Source: Pseudomonadales bacterium
Lineage (GTDB): Bacteria > Pseudomonadota > Gammaproteobacteria > Pseudomonadales > UBA7239
Assembly (NCBI GenBank): GCA_020443005.1
Contig: JAGRJA010000293.1
Span: 1 to 8,666 of the forward strand
DNA length: 8,666 nt
Direction: 5' to 3'
Under the pieces are notes generated by a model, which saw only the letters and a program-made list of their open reading frames with translations, was not told the DNA's origin and did not search any database. Both the position numbers and the translations under genes were made by a program. Shown here one piece after another: positions 1-7,500 of this stretch (positions are counted from its first letter, which is position 1; every line of letters begins with the position of its first letter).

Positions 1-161
1 CCTCCATGTGCGCAACCCTGCGGGCAGCCTGCGGCTGTGTATACCCTGTAAAACAGGTTGTGGGTATTCTGAGCACCACAAATCAATTTGTGGATTGTAA
101 AATACATAATACGATACACAAAAGCATTAGCGTATGCCAAACGATACACAAAATCCTTCAT
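1..161 (-). CDS. Partial small ORF downstream of fic, runs off left edge, function unknown
   Basis: I do not recognise this protein. The ATG (159-161) overlaps the fic stop as ATGA and has an AGGAG Shine-Dalgarno (168-172) 6 nt upstream, the same coupling used elsewhere in the operon. The frame stays open for 53 codons to the window edge. The product starts MKDFVYRLAYANAFVYRIMY and is rich in Tyr, Phe and Ile. The visible start contains a 10-residue repeat (FVYRLAYANA, then FVYRIMYFTI) caused by a 13-bp direct repeat with 30-bp period. It does not resemble the usual start of a type III Res subunit, which would be the expected neighbour. The DNA beneath it also holds several inverted repeats, so it could instead be a non-coding, repeat-rich spacer that happens to be open. 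The start signals favour a gene; the composition argues against one. Confidence 0.38.
   Translation of the reverse strand, partial: MKDFVYRLAYANAFVYRIMYFTIHKLICGAQNTHNLFYRVYTAAGCPQGCAHG
76..93. repeat. 18-bp perfect inverted repeat
   Basis: The sequence CCACAAAT-CA-ATTTGTGG has two 8-bp arms separated by 2 bp. It may be an operator-like site or a short hairpin. A second small hairpin, CCTGT-AAA-ACAGG, lies at 45-57, and a third, CAGCC-TGC-GGCTG, at 25-37. The last two sit between longer imperfect arms at 13-20 and 54-60. No T-run follows any of them, so I do not call a terminator. Confidence 0.6.
111..153. repeat. Two-copy 13-bp direct repeat, 30-bp period
   Basis: The sequence acgatacacaaaa occurs at 111-123 and again, identically, at 141-153. 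The period is exactly 30 bp, so both copies lie in the same frame of the minus-strand ORF and encode FVYR twice. It could be a coding duplication or a pair of protein-binding sites at three helical turns. Confidence 0.75.
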
Positions 162-1261
162 ATCACACTCCTGCCTTCGGCAATGTTTAGCAGTGCGGGA
201 AAGCATAAAATTGCCGCACGCCGCCCACTGCCGGGGCGCAACTCCCTCAAAATATCGTTTGCCTTTAACTGTCGTAACAAGCCCATAGCCGTTGGCTTGT
301 GTATTGCGGTTCTTTCTATAAAGTCGGTGGTTTCAAAAATAGGTCTACTGAAAATGGCATCCAGCACATGCAGGCTGTACTGCGAATGAGTCACGGCGTG
401 AATTTCACGCTTCATCTGCTCATACAGGGCCTGAATAGAGGCAACCCGCGTGCTGTTCTGTGCGGCCTGGCCAATAATGGCCTGCAGAAAAAATGCAATC
501 CAGCCATTCCAGTCACCTTCTGCAGATATGGCTTTCAGGCGTGCGTAGTATTCATCACGGTGGCTTTCCAGGTATTCCGACAGGTAAAACATGGGTTGTG
601 ATAGGGTTTTTTTCTGGTACAGAAACAGCGGGATCAAAATACGGCCAATACGGCCATTGCCATCCTTGAACGGGTGTAACAACTCAAACTGGGCATGCAT
701 CACGGCAGTTTGCAGCAGAAAATCCATATCATCGCTATCCAGGTAGCGCTCCCAATCCTGTAAAAAATCGGGCAATTGCAAGGGATTGGGTGGCACAAAG
801 GTAGCCTGGTCGATGGTGCAGCCGTGATAGCCAACCCAGTTCTGATCCTTGCGAAATTCACCGGGGGTTTTGTCTTGCCCACGCACGCTGCCCATCAAAA
901 TGCGGTGCAGCTCACGCACAAAGGCCAGCTTTATCGGGTAATCGGCCAGATATTCCCGCGCACGAAAAAGGGCCTGGCGGTAATTGGAAATCTCCTGAAT
1001 ATCCTCGTACTTTTCACCCGCTTTAATCAGGCCCGCCTCTTGCTCCAGCACCTCATCCACCGTGGCTTGAGTACCCTCGATTCTGGATGACAATACCGCC
1101 TCCTGGGTGGTGAGCGGCGACAGCATCACCGCCGGGTTGGGAATGCCCTGCAATAAACCATCGTAACGGGCAAGGGCCGCATTGGCCTGGCCAACCAGGG
1201 GCAGCAGGCGTTGATAATCCAAACCCGTCAGAGGCAACACATCGGGTTGATAAGGCCTCAT
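158..1261 (-). CDS. Fic/DOC family protein (probable AMP transferase) with C-terminal winged helix
   Basis: This 367-aa cytoplasmic Fic protein probably transfers AMP from ATP to a hydroxyl of a target protein. The catalytic motif is intact: HPFKDGNGRIGR at residues 196-207, with His196 the expected general base, Asp200 the metal ligand and Arg207 the phosphate contact. Residues 58-63 (SSRIEG) match the (S/T)xxxE(G/N) inhibitory motif, with Ser58 and Glu62. The motif sits N-terminal to the Fic core, so this looks like a self-inhibited class II enzyme. An N-terminal Fic_N-like region (about 1-95) precedes the Fic core (about 115-235). Residues 295-360 read as a winged helix-turn-helix (TAMGLLRQLKANDILRE), typical of this Fic subgroup. 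The ATG overlaps the mod stop as ATGA, and a GAGG lies 10 nt upstream (1272-1275). Its position inside a restriction-modification operon suggests an accessory or abortive-defence role; the target is unknown. Confidence 0.93.
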   Translation of the reverse strand: MRPYQPDVLPLTGLDYQRLLPLVGQANAALARYDGLLQGIPNPAVMLSPLTTQEAVLSSRIEGTQATVDEVLEQEAGLIKAGEKYEDIQEISNYRQALFRAREYLADYPIKLAFVRELHRILMGSVRGQDKTPGEFRKDQNWVGYHGCTIDQATFVPPNPLQLPDFLQDWERYLDSDDMDFLLQTAVMHAQFELLHPFKDGNGRIGRILIPLFLYQKKTLSQPMFYLSEYLESHRDEYYARLKAISAEGDWNGWIAFFLQAIIGQAAQNSTRVASIQALYEQMKREIHAVTHSQYSLHVLDAIFSRPIFETTDFIERTAIHKPTAMGLLRQLKANDILRELRPGSGRRAAILCFPALLNIAEGRSVI

Positions 1262-3138
1262 AGTGCTTTTACCTCGGTGCCGGGCGATAACTGCTTGAAG
1301 ATTTGTTCTACATTGATCTTGACCGCATCGGAAGCAAAGCCGGTATCGCGAAACACCACACGCAGCGGGGCTAAAGCCGCCAGCTCCCTTACCAGTGCCT
1401 CATTCACACCATCGTCAAAGCAGGCCACCAGATCACAGGGTGCATCACTCACCAGAAACACGGTTTTGCCCTGAATCGTTTCCCTGCGAATGGGCAGGGA
1501 AAGATCGACACCCCAATCCAGCAATACCTGAAATAACAAATCTTCCGGGGTGCGCCCCTCCTTGATGTTGTTGGCCTGGGCAGAGAGCAAATCCTGCTGC
1601 ACGGCATCGGGCGAATAATAAACATCGGCCATATTGGATGAATCGATTTTCAGGACGCGAAAGCCGACATCCCTATTCCAATCCTTGTGACTGTCACCTT
1701 CCAGTATTTTCTTGCCAGCGCGTCGGATGCGCTCCTTACTCATCTCGGCGATTGTTTTATAGCCCGCTTTGAAGGCCTCGGACTTTTCATCGCAAAGTTC
1801 GGGGAGCTGCACCATGATGAATTTGCGATTTCCGCCGTCTTCGGCATTCAGCTGCATAACAGCATGCGCAGTTGCAGCCGATCCTGAGAAGAAATCAATT
1901 ACCAAACCCTTGGAGCAACTTAACTGTAAAAACAATTTAACTAGCTCTACTGGTTTTGGGGTATCGAAAACAGCAACTCCGCCAAATAATTCTTTTAAGC
2001 AATTTTTTGCTACTTCATTTGTTGAGGCATCTCTTGCAAATAGAATACTTTCCGGGGTTAACCCTCGCTCCTTGGCATCTAAATATGTTTTAACACGAGG
2101 AACACCGTTCCCATCTTTGCCGAACCAAATACGATTATCTTTGATCGCCTCCTTCATTGAAGACTCTGTATAAAGCCAGCATCTACCACTCTCAAGTTTA
2201 TGAACTTTACCATTTGGTGCCATCAAGTCATAAAATTGGCTTTTTGTGCCATGACCGGATTGTGCTGTCGCAGGATCCGATTTCCATGGTCCGCGAGGAT
2301 CATTATCAGGGTTTTTATAGTTAGCGAGTGCTTTCTCGTTCATTGGCAGCTGCTTTAAGGGACGCTCTTCGCCCTTCTGCTTGCAATAACACAAAACATT
2401 ATCATGTCGATATGACACAACCTTTCTGTTCTCTCTATTTGTACGCTTTTCCCATATGAAATTAGCTATGAAATTATTTTCACCGAATACCTCATCGCAC
2501 ACTTTTCGCATATTGTGTATTTCAGAGTCATCATTACTGATAAAAATTACGCCATCATCTGATAGAAGACTTCGCGCCAACTTGAGCCTTGGATAGATCA
2601 TTGACAGCCAGTCTGAATGAAATCTTCCATTAGATTCCGTATTCGAAACGAGTCTAAGGCCTTCTTCGTTCTTTTGGTTGGATCTCTTTAAAAAATCTTC
2701 TGCATTTTCCGAAAAGTCATCTTCATAGATAAAATCCTTGCCAGTGTTATAAGGTGGGTCGATATAGATCATCTTGACCTTGCCAAGGTAGGTTTCCTGC
2801 AGCAGCTTCAACGCTTCAAGGTTATCGCCTTCGATAAACAGGTTTTTGGTGGCGTCAAAATCCACGCTTTCTTCGCGGCAGGGGCGAAGTGTTTTCGCTA
2901 TCGGCGCATTGGCGGTCAACAGGGCTTCGCGCTTGCCCGGCCAGTTGAGGTGATAACGCTCCTGTGGGCCTTCCACGATTGAATCAGAAAGCTCCTGTTT
3001 GAGCTGATCAAAATCCACCGCCAGCGTAAGCTGACCATCTTCACCTTGCGCCTCGGTAACACAGCCGGGAAACAGCTCGCGAATTTTTGCGATGTTCTCC
3101 TGCGTCAGGTTTGGCGAGTGCATTTTGAGTTTGTTCAT
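1258..3138 (-). CDS. mod: Type III restriction-modification DNA methyltransferase (Mod subunit)
   Basis: This adenine-specific, S-adenosylmethionine-dependent DNA methyltransferase is of the type III (beta, DPPY-first) class. It would set sequence recognition and modify one strand of an asymmetric site. From the ATG I prefer, it is 626 aa, close to the family's usual 600-650. The catalytic DPPY lies at about residues 127-130 (DNA near 2750-2760), and the cofactor motif DFFSGSAATAHAV about 290 residues later (near 1890). The stretch between them is the likely target-recognition domain. The C-terminal 140 residues probably contact a Res partner. Of two in-frame starts, I chose 3138 over 3153. 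It gives an ATGA overlap with the KilA-N stop and has GGGAG (3147-3151) 8 nt upstream, and the product then begins MNKLKMHSPNLTQENIAKI as I remember homologues doing. The middle of the gene is unusually AT-rich (see findings). No Res gene is visible in the window. Confidence 0.95.
   Translation of the reverse strand: MNKLKMHSPNLTQENIAKIRELFPGCVTEAQGEDGQLTLAVDFDQLKQELSDSIVEGPQERYHLNWPGKREALLTANAPIAKTLRPCREESVDFDATKNLFIEGDNLEALKLLQETYLGKVKMIYIDPPYNTGKDFIYEDDFSENAEDFLKRSNQKNEEGLRLVSNTESNGRFHSDWLSMIYPRLKLARSLLSDDGVIFISNDDSEIHNMRKVCDEVFGENNFIANFIWEKRTNRENRKVVSYRHDNVLCYCKQKGEERPLKQLPMNEKALANYKNPDNDPRGPWKSDPATAQSGHGTKSQFYDLMAPNGKVHKLESGRCWLYTESSMKEAIKDNRIWFGKDGNGVPRVKTYLDAKERGLTPESILFARDASTNEVAKNCLKELFGGVAVFDTPKPVELVKLFLQLSCSKGLVIDFFSGSAATAHAVMQLNAEDGGNRKFIMVQLPELCDEKSEAFKAGYKTIAEMSKERIRRAGKKILEGDSHKDWNRDVGFRVLKIDSSNMADVYYSPDAVQQDLLSAQANNIKEGRTPEDLLFQVLLDWGVDLSLPIRRETIQGKTVFLVSDAPCDLVACFDDGVNEALVRELAALAPLRVVFRDTGFASDAVKINVEQIFKQLSPGTEVKAL
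1890..2745 (-). other. AT-rich mosaic segment of mod covering the target-recognition region
   Basis: A hand count gives 93 G+C of 240 bases (39%) at 1921-2160 and 20 of 60 (33%) at 2461-2520. In the same gene, 68 of 120 (57%) are G+C at 2821-2940 and 34 of 60 (57%) at 1381-1440. The AT-rich part begins just after the DPPY codons and ends at the FSGSA codons, so it matches the variable domain that determines the DNA target. Boundaries are approximate. Confidence 0.7.
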
Positions 3139-3737
3139 TGCGGGTTCTCCCATTGCCGGATAGCGCGATCTTCCAGCAATAGCTGCATCTGTTGGATGGC
3201 GGTTTGATTCAGTGTTTTGAGTCTTTCGGCCTGCGGTAGACCCTGATGAATAAAATGAGCATTCAGGGTTTCCAGATTGGCCAGACAGACCAATTGTGAC
3301 ACATTGGCGTCGTCACGGATGTTACCTTTGCGCTCAGGATTTTCATCTCGCCATTGTTTGGCGGTTTTGCCAAACAACGCCATATTGAGCAGATCAGCCT
3401 CGCTGGCATAAACCTGGCTGGTTTGCCGTGAGGTGAGGGCCGGAGGGATCAGATTAGCCTTGATGGCATGGGTTTGCGCCACCCATTCTTTTACGCTGAG
3501 TTTGTAATTGTTAAGCCCGGCCTGACTTCTAATTGTGGCGAATCCGCCATAATTAAACGCCGGGTTATGCACTTGTTCCCAAATGCCAAGAAATTCGACG
3601 GTGTTGCGATTGCGTAGCCAGTCGGCAATAAAAAAGTCACCGTCTTTGGCGCGCAGCATATCGGTAAGCGAGATGAAATCCATATCACCGTGGCTATAAA
3701 CACTAATCTCGGTACCTTTAACATCAATTGTGGCCAT
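3135..3737 (-). CDS. KilA-N domain protein, apparently internally deleted
   Basis: The start (about 3-92) is a KilA-N domain, a probable DNA-binding fold common in phage proteins. Recognisable are ISLTDMLRAKDGDFFIADWL, the NRNTVEFLGIWEQ helix and FATIRSQAGLNNYKLSVKEW. Residues 93-185 match the family's C-terminal region (KANLIPPAL, VYASEADLLNMALFG, TAKQWRDENPERKGNIRD, QLVCLANLETLNA, QAERLKTLNQTAI). Full-length relatives, as I recall them, are about 270-290 aa and carry a conserved block between these parts (GGTYAHKDIAFEF and a helical linker). It is absent here, so the two halves join directly at THAI-K (residues 89-93). The ATG has AGGAGG (3743-3748) 5 nt upstream, and the stop overlaps the mod start. 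The cellular role of KilA-N proteins next to type III mod genes is unknown to me; loss of half of the DNA-binding domain may make this copy non-functional. Confidence 0.88.
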   Translation of the reverse strand: MATIDVKGTEISVYSHGDMDFISLTDMLRAKDGDFFIADWLRNRNTVEFLGIWEQVHNPAFNYGGFATIRSQAGLNNYKLSVKEWVAQTHAIKANLIPPALTSRQTSQVYASEADLLNMALFGKTAKQWRDENPERKGNIRDDANVSQLVCLANLETLNAHFIHQGLPQAERLKTLNQTAIQQMQLLLEDRAIRQWENPQ

Positions 3738-3798
3738 GCTTGCCTCCTGGCAGTGCTGTTATTCGGCGAATGACCTTGTTTGTATCGGCGTATGCCAT
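3724..3798 (-). CDS. Possible 24-codon coupling ORF between DUF4391 and KilA-N genes
   Basis: An ATG at 3796-3798 overlaps the DUF4391 stop as TGATG. It opens a 24-codon frame (MAYADTNKVIRRITALPGGK, then four more residues) ending in TGA at 3724-3726, 11 bp inside the KilA-N gene. Ribosomes finishing the DUF4391 gene could restart here and terminate beside the KilA-N start, which would couple the two genes across an otherwise 60-bp gap. It may be a leader peptide, the remnant of a lost gene start, or chance. The strong AGGAGG of KilA-N lies inside it. Confidence 0.25.
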   Translation of the reverse strand: MAYADTNKVIRRITALPGGKHGHN

Positions 3799-4502
3799 CA
3801 GATCATTCCTTTGAGTTGTTGCTGTAGTGTGCGCATTTCTGCATTGAGTTCCACCTTGCGATTGAACTGCTTTTCTTTCGCAATAGCGCTTTCAAGCCGG
3901 GCCATGGCCCTTTGTATCACGGCTATTTCATGTAGCCGGGCTATTTGCTTTGGCAGTGATTCGCTGGTTGTTGCCGGTTCTGGCAACAGCAAGCGCAGCA
4001 AGGCCTCATAGAGACTCTGTAAATTCAGCGCTTGTGGCAGAGGCTGTTCAACTGCGCCGCCATCCATCCAGGGGCTGTAAAAGTAATCATCCACTACCCA
4101 TTTGTCGCTGGCGCTTTCGTGCTGGCGCTTATAAGCCATGGCGTAGCGACAGGTTTCGTTTTTATTGATTCGATAGAAAAGCGGGTGGATGATGGCCTTA
4201 TCCATCGTGCGCAACACAACCTCATCAACTTCTTCGATGCCGGATTTCAGGGTGAGATCGAATACCTGAATCTCCTTAACAAAAGATCCGGCAGGCAGGT
4301 TGATCGTTTCAGGGGCGAGTTTACAGGCCCAGGTGATCTTGTCGAGTTGCTGCACAAATTTCTGTTTGATGGATGCTGTGGCACCCGAGCGCTGGTAAAT
4401 TCTGGTTTTCGGTATGTTGCCACCGAAGCTAGCATTATCAGGAAAGCGCAAGCGGTGGTTCAGCACCGATTCACTGATTATTGACGGCAAGCTGGCTGTC
4501 AT
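3798..4502 (-). CDS. DUF4391 domain-containing protein
   Basis: This 234-aa cytoplasmic protein has the DUF4391 layout: LPSIISESVLNHRLRF near the N-terminus, then KQKFVQQLDKITWACKLAPETINLP (about 46-70), KEIQVFDLTL, the basic-hydrophobic DKAIIHPLFYRI (about 101-112) and a YSPWMDGG region. A charged helical tail follows (about 195-230) with the characteristic KEKQFNRKVELNAEM. The tail is heptad-like and may form a coiled coil. No enzymatic motif is visible and the biochemical role is not known to me. From family knowledge, DUF4391 genes recur between a large helicase and a type III-like methyltransferase, as here, so a structural or adaptor role is a guess. I chose the ATG at 4500-4502, which shares a base with the helicase stop (TGATG), over the TTG one codon earlier. 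A weak GGTGG lies about 8 nt upstream. Confidence 0.9.
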   Translation of the reverse strand: MTASLPSIISESVLNHRLRFPDNASFGGNIPKTRIYQRSGATASIKQKFVQQLDKITWACKLAPETINLPAGSFVKEIQVFDLTLKSGIEEVDEVVLRTMDKAIIHPLFYRINKNETCRYAMAYKRQHESASDKWVVDDYFYSPWMDGGAVEQPLPQALNLQSLYEALLRLLLPEPATTSESLPKQIARLHEIAVIQRAMARLESAIAKEKQFNRKVELNAEMRTLQQQLKGMI

Positions 4503-7500
4503 CAATACACCACCAGAAAGCTGATCAACTCAAAATCATCGAGGCCGGAGATGGTATTGGTGAGGGCGCTGGTTTTGCCACCAGTAAACAGGCTGTCGAT
4601 GTCTTTCTCTTGCTTGAGTTCAATCATGGTGGCGATGGCCTGATTCAGCAGTTCTGAATAGGCGCGCATGTTCTTGCCATCTTCTGTGGCCCGATTGAAG
4701 GTTTTGCAAATCGCTTGCACGGGTTCCGAACGGCCCTTGCAGGCAACACGCACCAGATCAAGCAATTGCTTTGGTTGCACATGGTTAATACGGGTATTGC
4801 CCTGCATATCCATATAAACGAGGTAGTAAGGGTGCAGGCGGTTTTGCTGTTGGATGTTAACCCCTGCATTGCGATTACGCAGTGCAAAGATCACACCGGG
4901 CACCAGGCCCTTTTCTGTATCTGCAGGCACCACGGCATGCAGGCCATTGGGCATGCTGGCCATGTCGCCGTTTTCTTTCAAATAGCCGAGCAGATCCATA
5001 CGAAAATCATTCAGCCCCAGATCGGTAATCGAAACGCCGGTTTTCAATTCTTCCAGATCAATGACTTCTTCCTGCAGGCGTTGCAGTTGCTCCTTGCGGT
5101 AGGTCACATCGCTGGTTTCAGCGCTCAGTACATTGTCATCGGCGGTGGCTGTGATGTCGGTAATGATCATGCGATTTTCAACCCGCTCTTTCAGGTTGAT
5201 GTATTCGTCAAGGGTAATATCCGGCCAGTAGTTCACCAACTGAATCACTTCATTGGTAGAACCGATACGATCGATACGACCAAAGCGCTGGATAATACGC
5301 ACCGGGTTCCAGTGAATATCAAAGTTGATCAGGTAGTCGCAATCCTGCAGGTTCTGGCCTTCAGAAATACAATCGGTGGCAATCAGTAAATCGAGTTCGC
5401 CAGTCTCTCGGGACAGAATGGCTGCCTTATCCTTTGAGCGCGGCGAAAAAAGCGTGAGCAAACTCTGAAAATCGTAACGCTTGCCAAGTGTTGAAGACGG
5501 ATACTGGCTGCCAGTGACTTTGCCGCTGTGTACGCCATAGCGTTTTTCAAAATGCGGGGCGAGGTGTTTGTAAAGGTAATCCGCCGTATCGGCAAAGGCC
5601 GTGAAAATAATCACTTTGCGATTCGGCTTGCCTTCACAACTGTTGATGGGGTTCTGAATCTTGGTGCCGATATGGTGCAGTACATCCTGCAGCTTGGCAT
5701 CGTGCTCTGGCGTAACCTTGGCCATTTCACCAAGCAGTTCGTCGATAGTAGCCAGGTCATTTTCGAGATCATGCTTCCAGGAGGGCACATCCATGTCTTC
5801 GAGCTGGATGTTGACCTTGCCGCCGGTAGAGAACGGGTCATCCAGTTCCTGCAGGTCGTCATCATCAAATTCTGCTTCGTTGAGGTCTGCGGCAATATCA
5901 TGGATGCTGGTGACACTGCCGCTTTTCTCGAAAGCCGATATGGTTTCCAGCATTCGGGAGTAGTTGGTATGCAGGCCTTCAAGTGTCAAACGAAAGGAGT
6001 GCACCGAGCTTTCAAGTCGCTTGAGCAGGTTAACTGTCATCAACCGCTGCAAGCTCTTCTCCCTGTCGATTTGCCGCAATCTGGATGTACCACCCTTCAC
6101 ATCGGTATCGTACAGTGCTTCATATTTGCCGAGCCTGCTGGGCAGGATGTAGCTCACTGGCGCATAGATCGACATTCTGATCGCTGACAAATGCGTGAAA
6201 ATCTCATTGAAACCAATGACATCCTCCCGGTGGGTCAGGGGCGGGTGAATCGAAACCGGCTTCCTGCGTTCGGGAAATTTGCCAATATCGGAGGTATCAT
6301 AAAATGTCTGGATATGTTTTCTGGAGCGGGCAATGGTGACACTATCAAGCAGCTTGAAAAAATCGAAATCAAGGGCATCCAGAATACGCTGGGCAGTGCG
6401 TTGTTCAGGTGGAAGGGCCGACCAGTCATTAAAGGCAGTCTGGGCACGCTTGAAAATCTGTTCAATCGAGTTTTGTGTACCAACCTTTTTCGCCATGGCT
6501 TTTGATTCGCCCTCATAGGCAAGAGCAAGCTGGTTGCGCAGGTCAGTGAATCGATTGTTTACCGGGGTCGCAGACAGCATGAGCACCCTGGTCTTTACTC
6601 CGGCCCTGATTACCTGGTTCATCAGGCGCTGGTAACGGGTCTCCCTGTCTTTATACACATCGTTGTTGCGAAAATTATGCGACTCATCAATGACAACCAG
6701 ATCGTAGTTACCCCAGTTGACGAGATTGAGGCGCATACCGAGCGATTCACCTGAATCGCGCAAGAGGTCGGTATGACACAGCACATCGTAGCTGAAGCGG
6801 TCTTTTACAAAGGGGTTGGTAACAAGGTTGCCCCTGAAGTTGAGCCAGTTATCCGCCAGCTTTTTAGGGCAAAGCACCAGCACTGATTTATTGCGCAGCT
6901 CGTAATACTTGATAACCGCCAGGGCACTGAAAGTTTTACCCAGGCCTACACTGTCGGCCAGAATGCAACCATTGTAGGTTTCCAGCTTGTTAATAATGCC
7001 TGTGGCAGCATCTTTCTGGAAGTTGAACAGCTTGTTCCAGACAACTGAATCCTGATAGCCGGTGCGGTCGTTAGGTAGAACATCTTCTGAAATATCCTCA
7101 AGAAATTCGTTGAAGATGTTGTAGAGGATCTGAAAGTAAATTCTTTCAGGGGAGTTTTCCTGATACACCGAGTCGATATGGTCGCAGATGGTGTTGGTCA
7201 CATCCTGCAGTTTCTCGCTGTCATTCCAGATCTGATCAAATAGACTCAGGTAGGTTGATGTCAGGGCATTGTCGTCAATCCGGTTGACCAGATTGGATAC
7301 AGCATCACCCGGCTGAAAACCGAGATCTACAGCAGAAAAACCATGCAGCGGCATATAGGCTACATTTTGGGAGGGCTCGCTGATGCAGGCAAATTGCTGC
7401 ATCGCCGAGCGGGTTCTATTGGAGCGGAATGTGGCCTTTCGACGCATCCAGTCTGCACATTCACGAGCAATGGCTTTCTGGGTTAGTTTGTTGCGAAGCT

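Noticed and set aside
1..157. CRISPR-like array from the 30-bp-period repeat
   Set aside because: Only two 13-bp copies are present, with no spacer-repeat pattern beyond them.
6..389. 127-codon plus-strand ORF across the left end
   Set aside because: More than half is antisense to the well-supported fic gene, and the product has no recognisable domain.
3139..3153. Earlier ATG for mod (five extra codons)
   Set aside because: Using it would place the GGGAG ribosome site inside the coding region and lose the ATGA junction with the KilA-N stop; the start at 3138 also fits the family's N-terminus better.
4503..4505. TTG start for the DUF4391 gene
   Set aside because: The ATG one codon downstream makes a standard TGATG coupling and is the more likely start.
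4715..5389. 224-codon plus-strand ORF
   Set aside because: It lies wholly antisense to helicase motifs V and VI and the C-terminal region. The minus-strand frame has clear conserved motifs, while this product has no recognisable domain.
5528..6187. 219-codon plus-strand ORF
   Set aside because: Antisense shadow of the helicase insert between the two RecA lobes; no domain and no convincing ribosome site.
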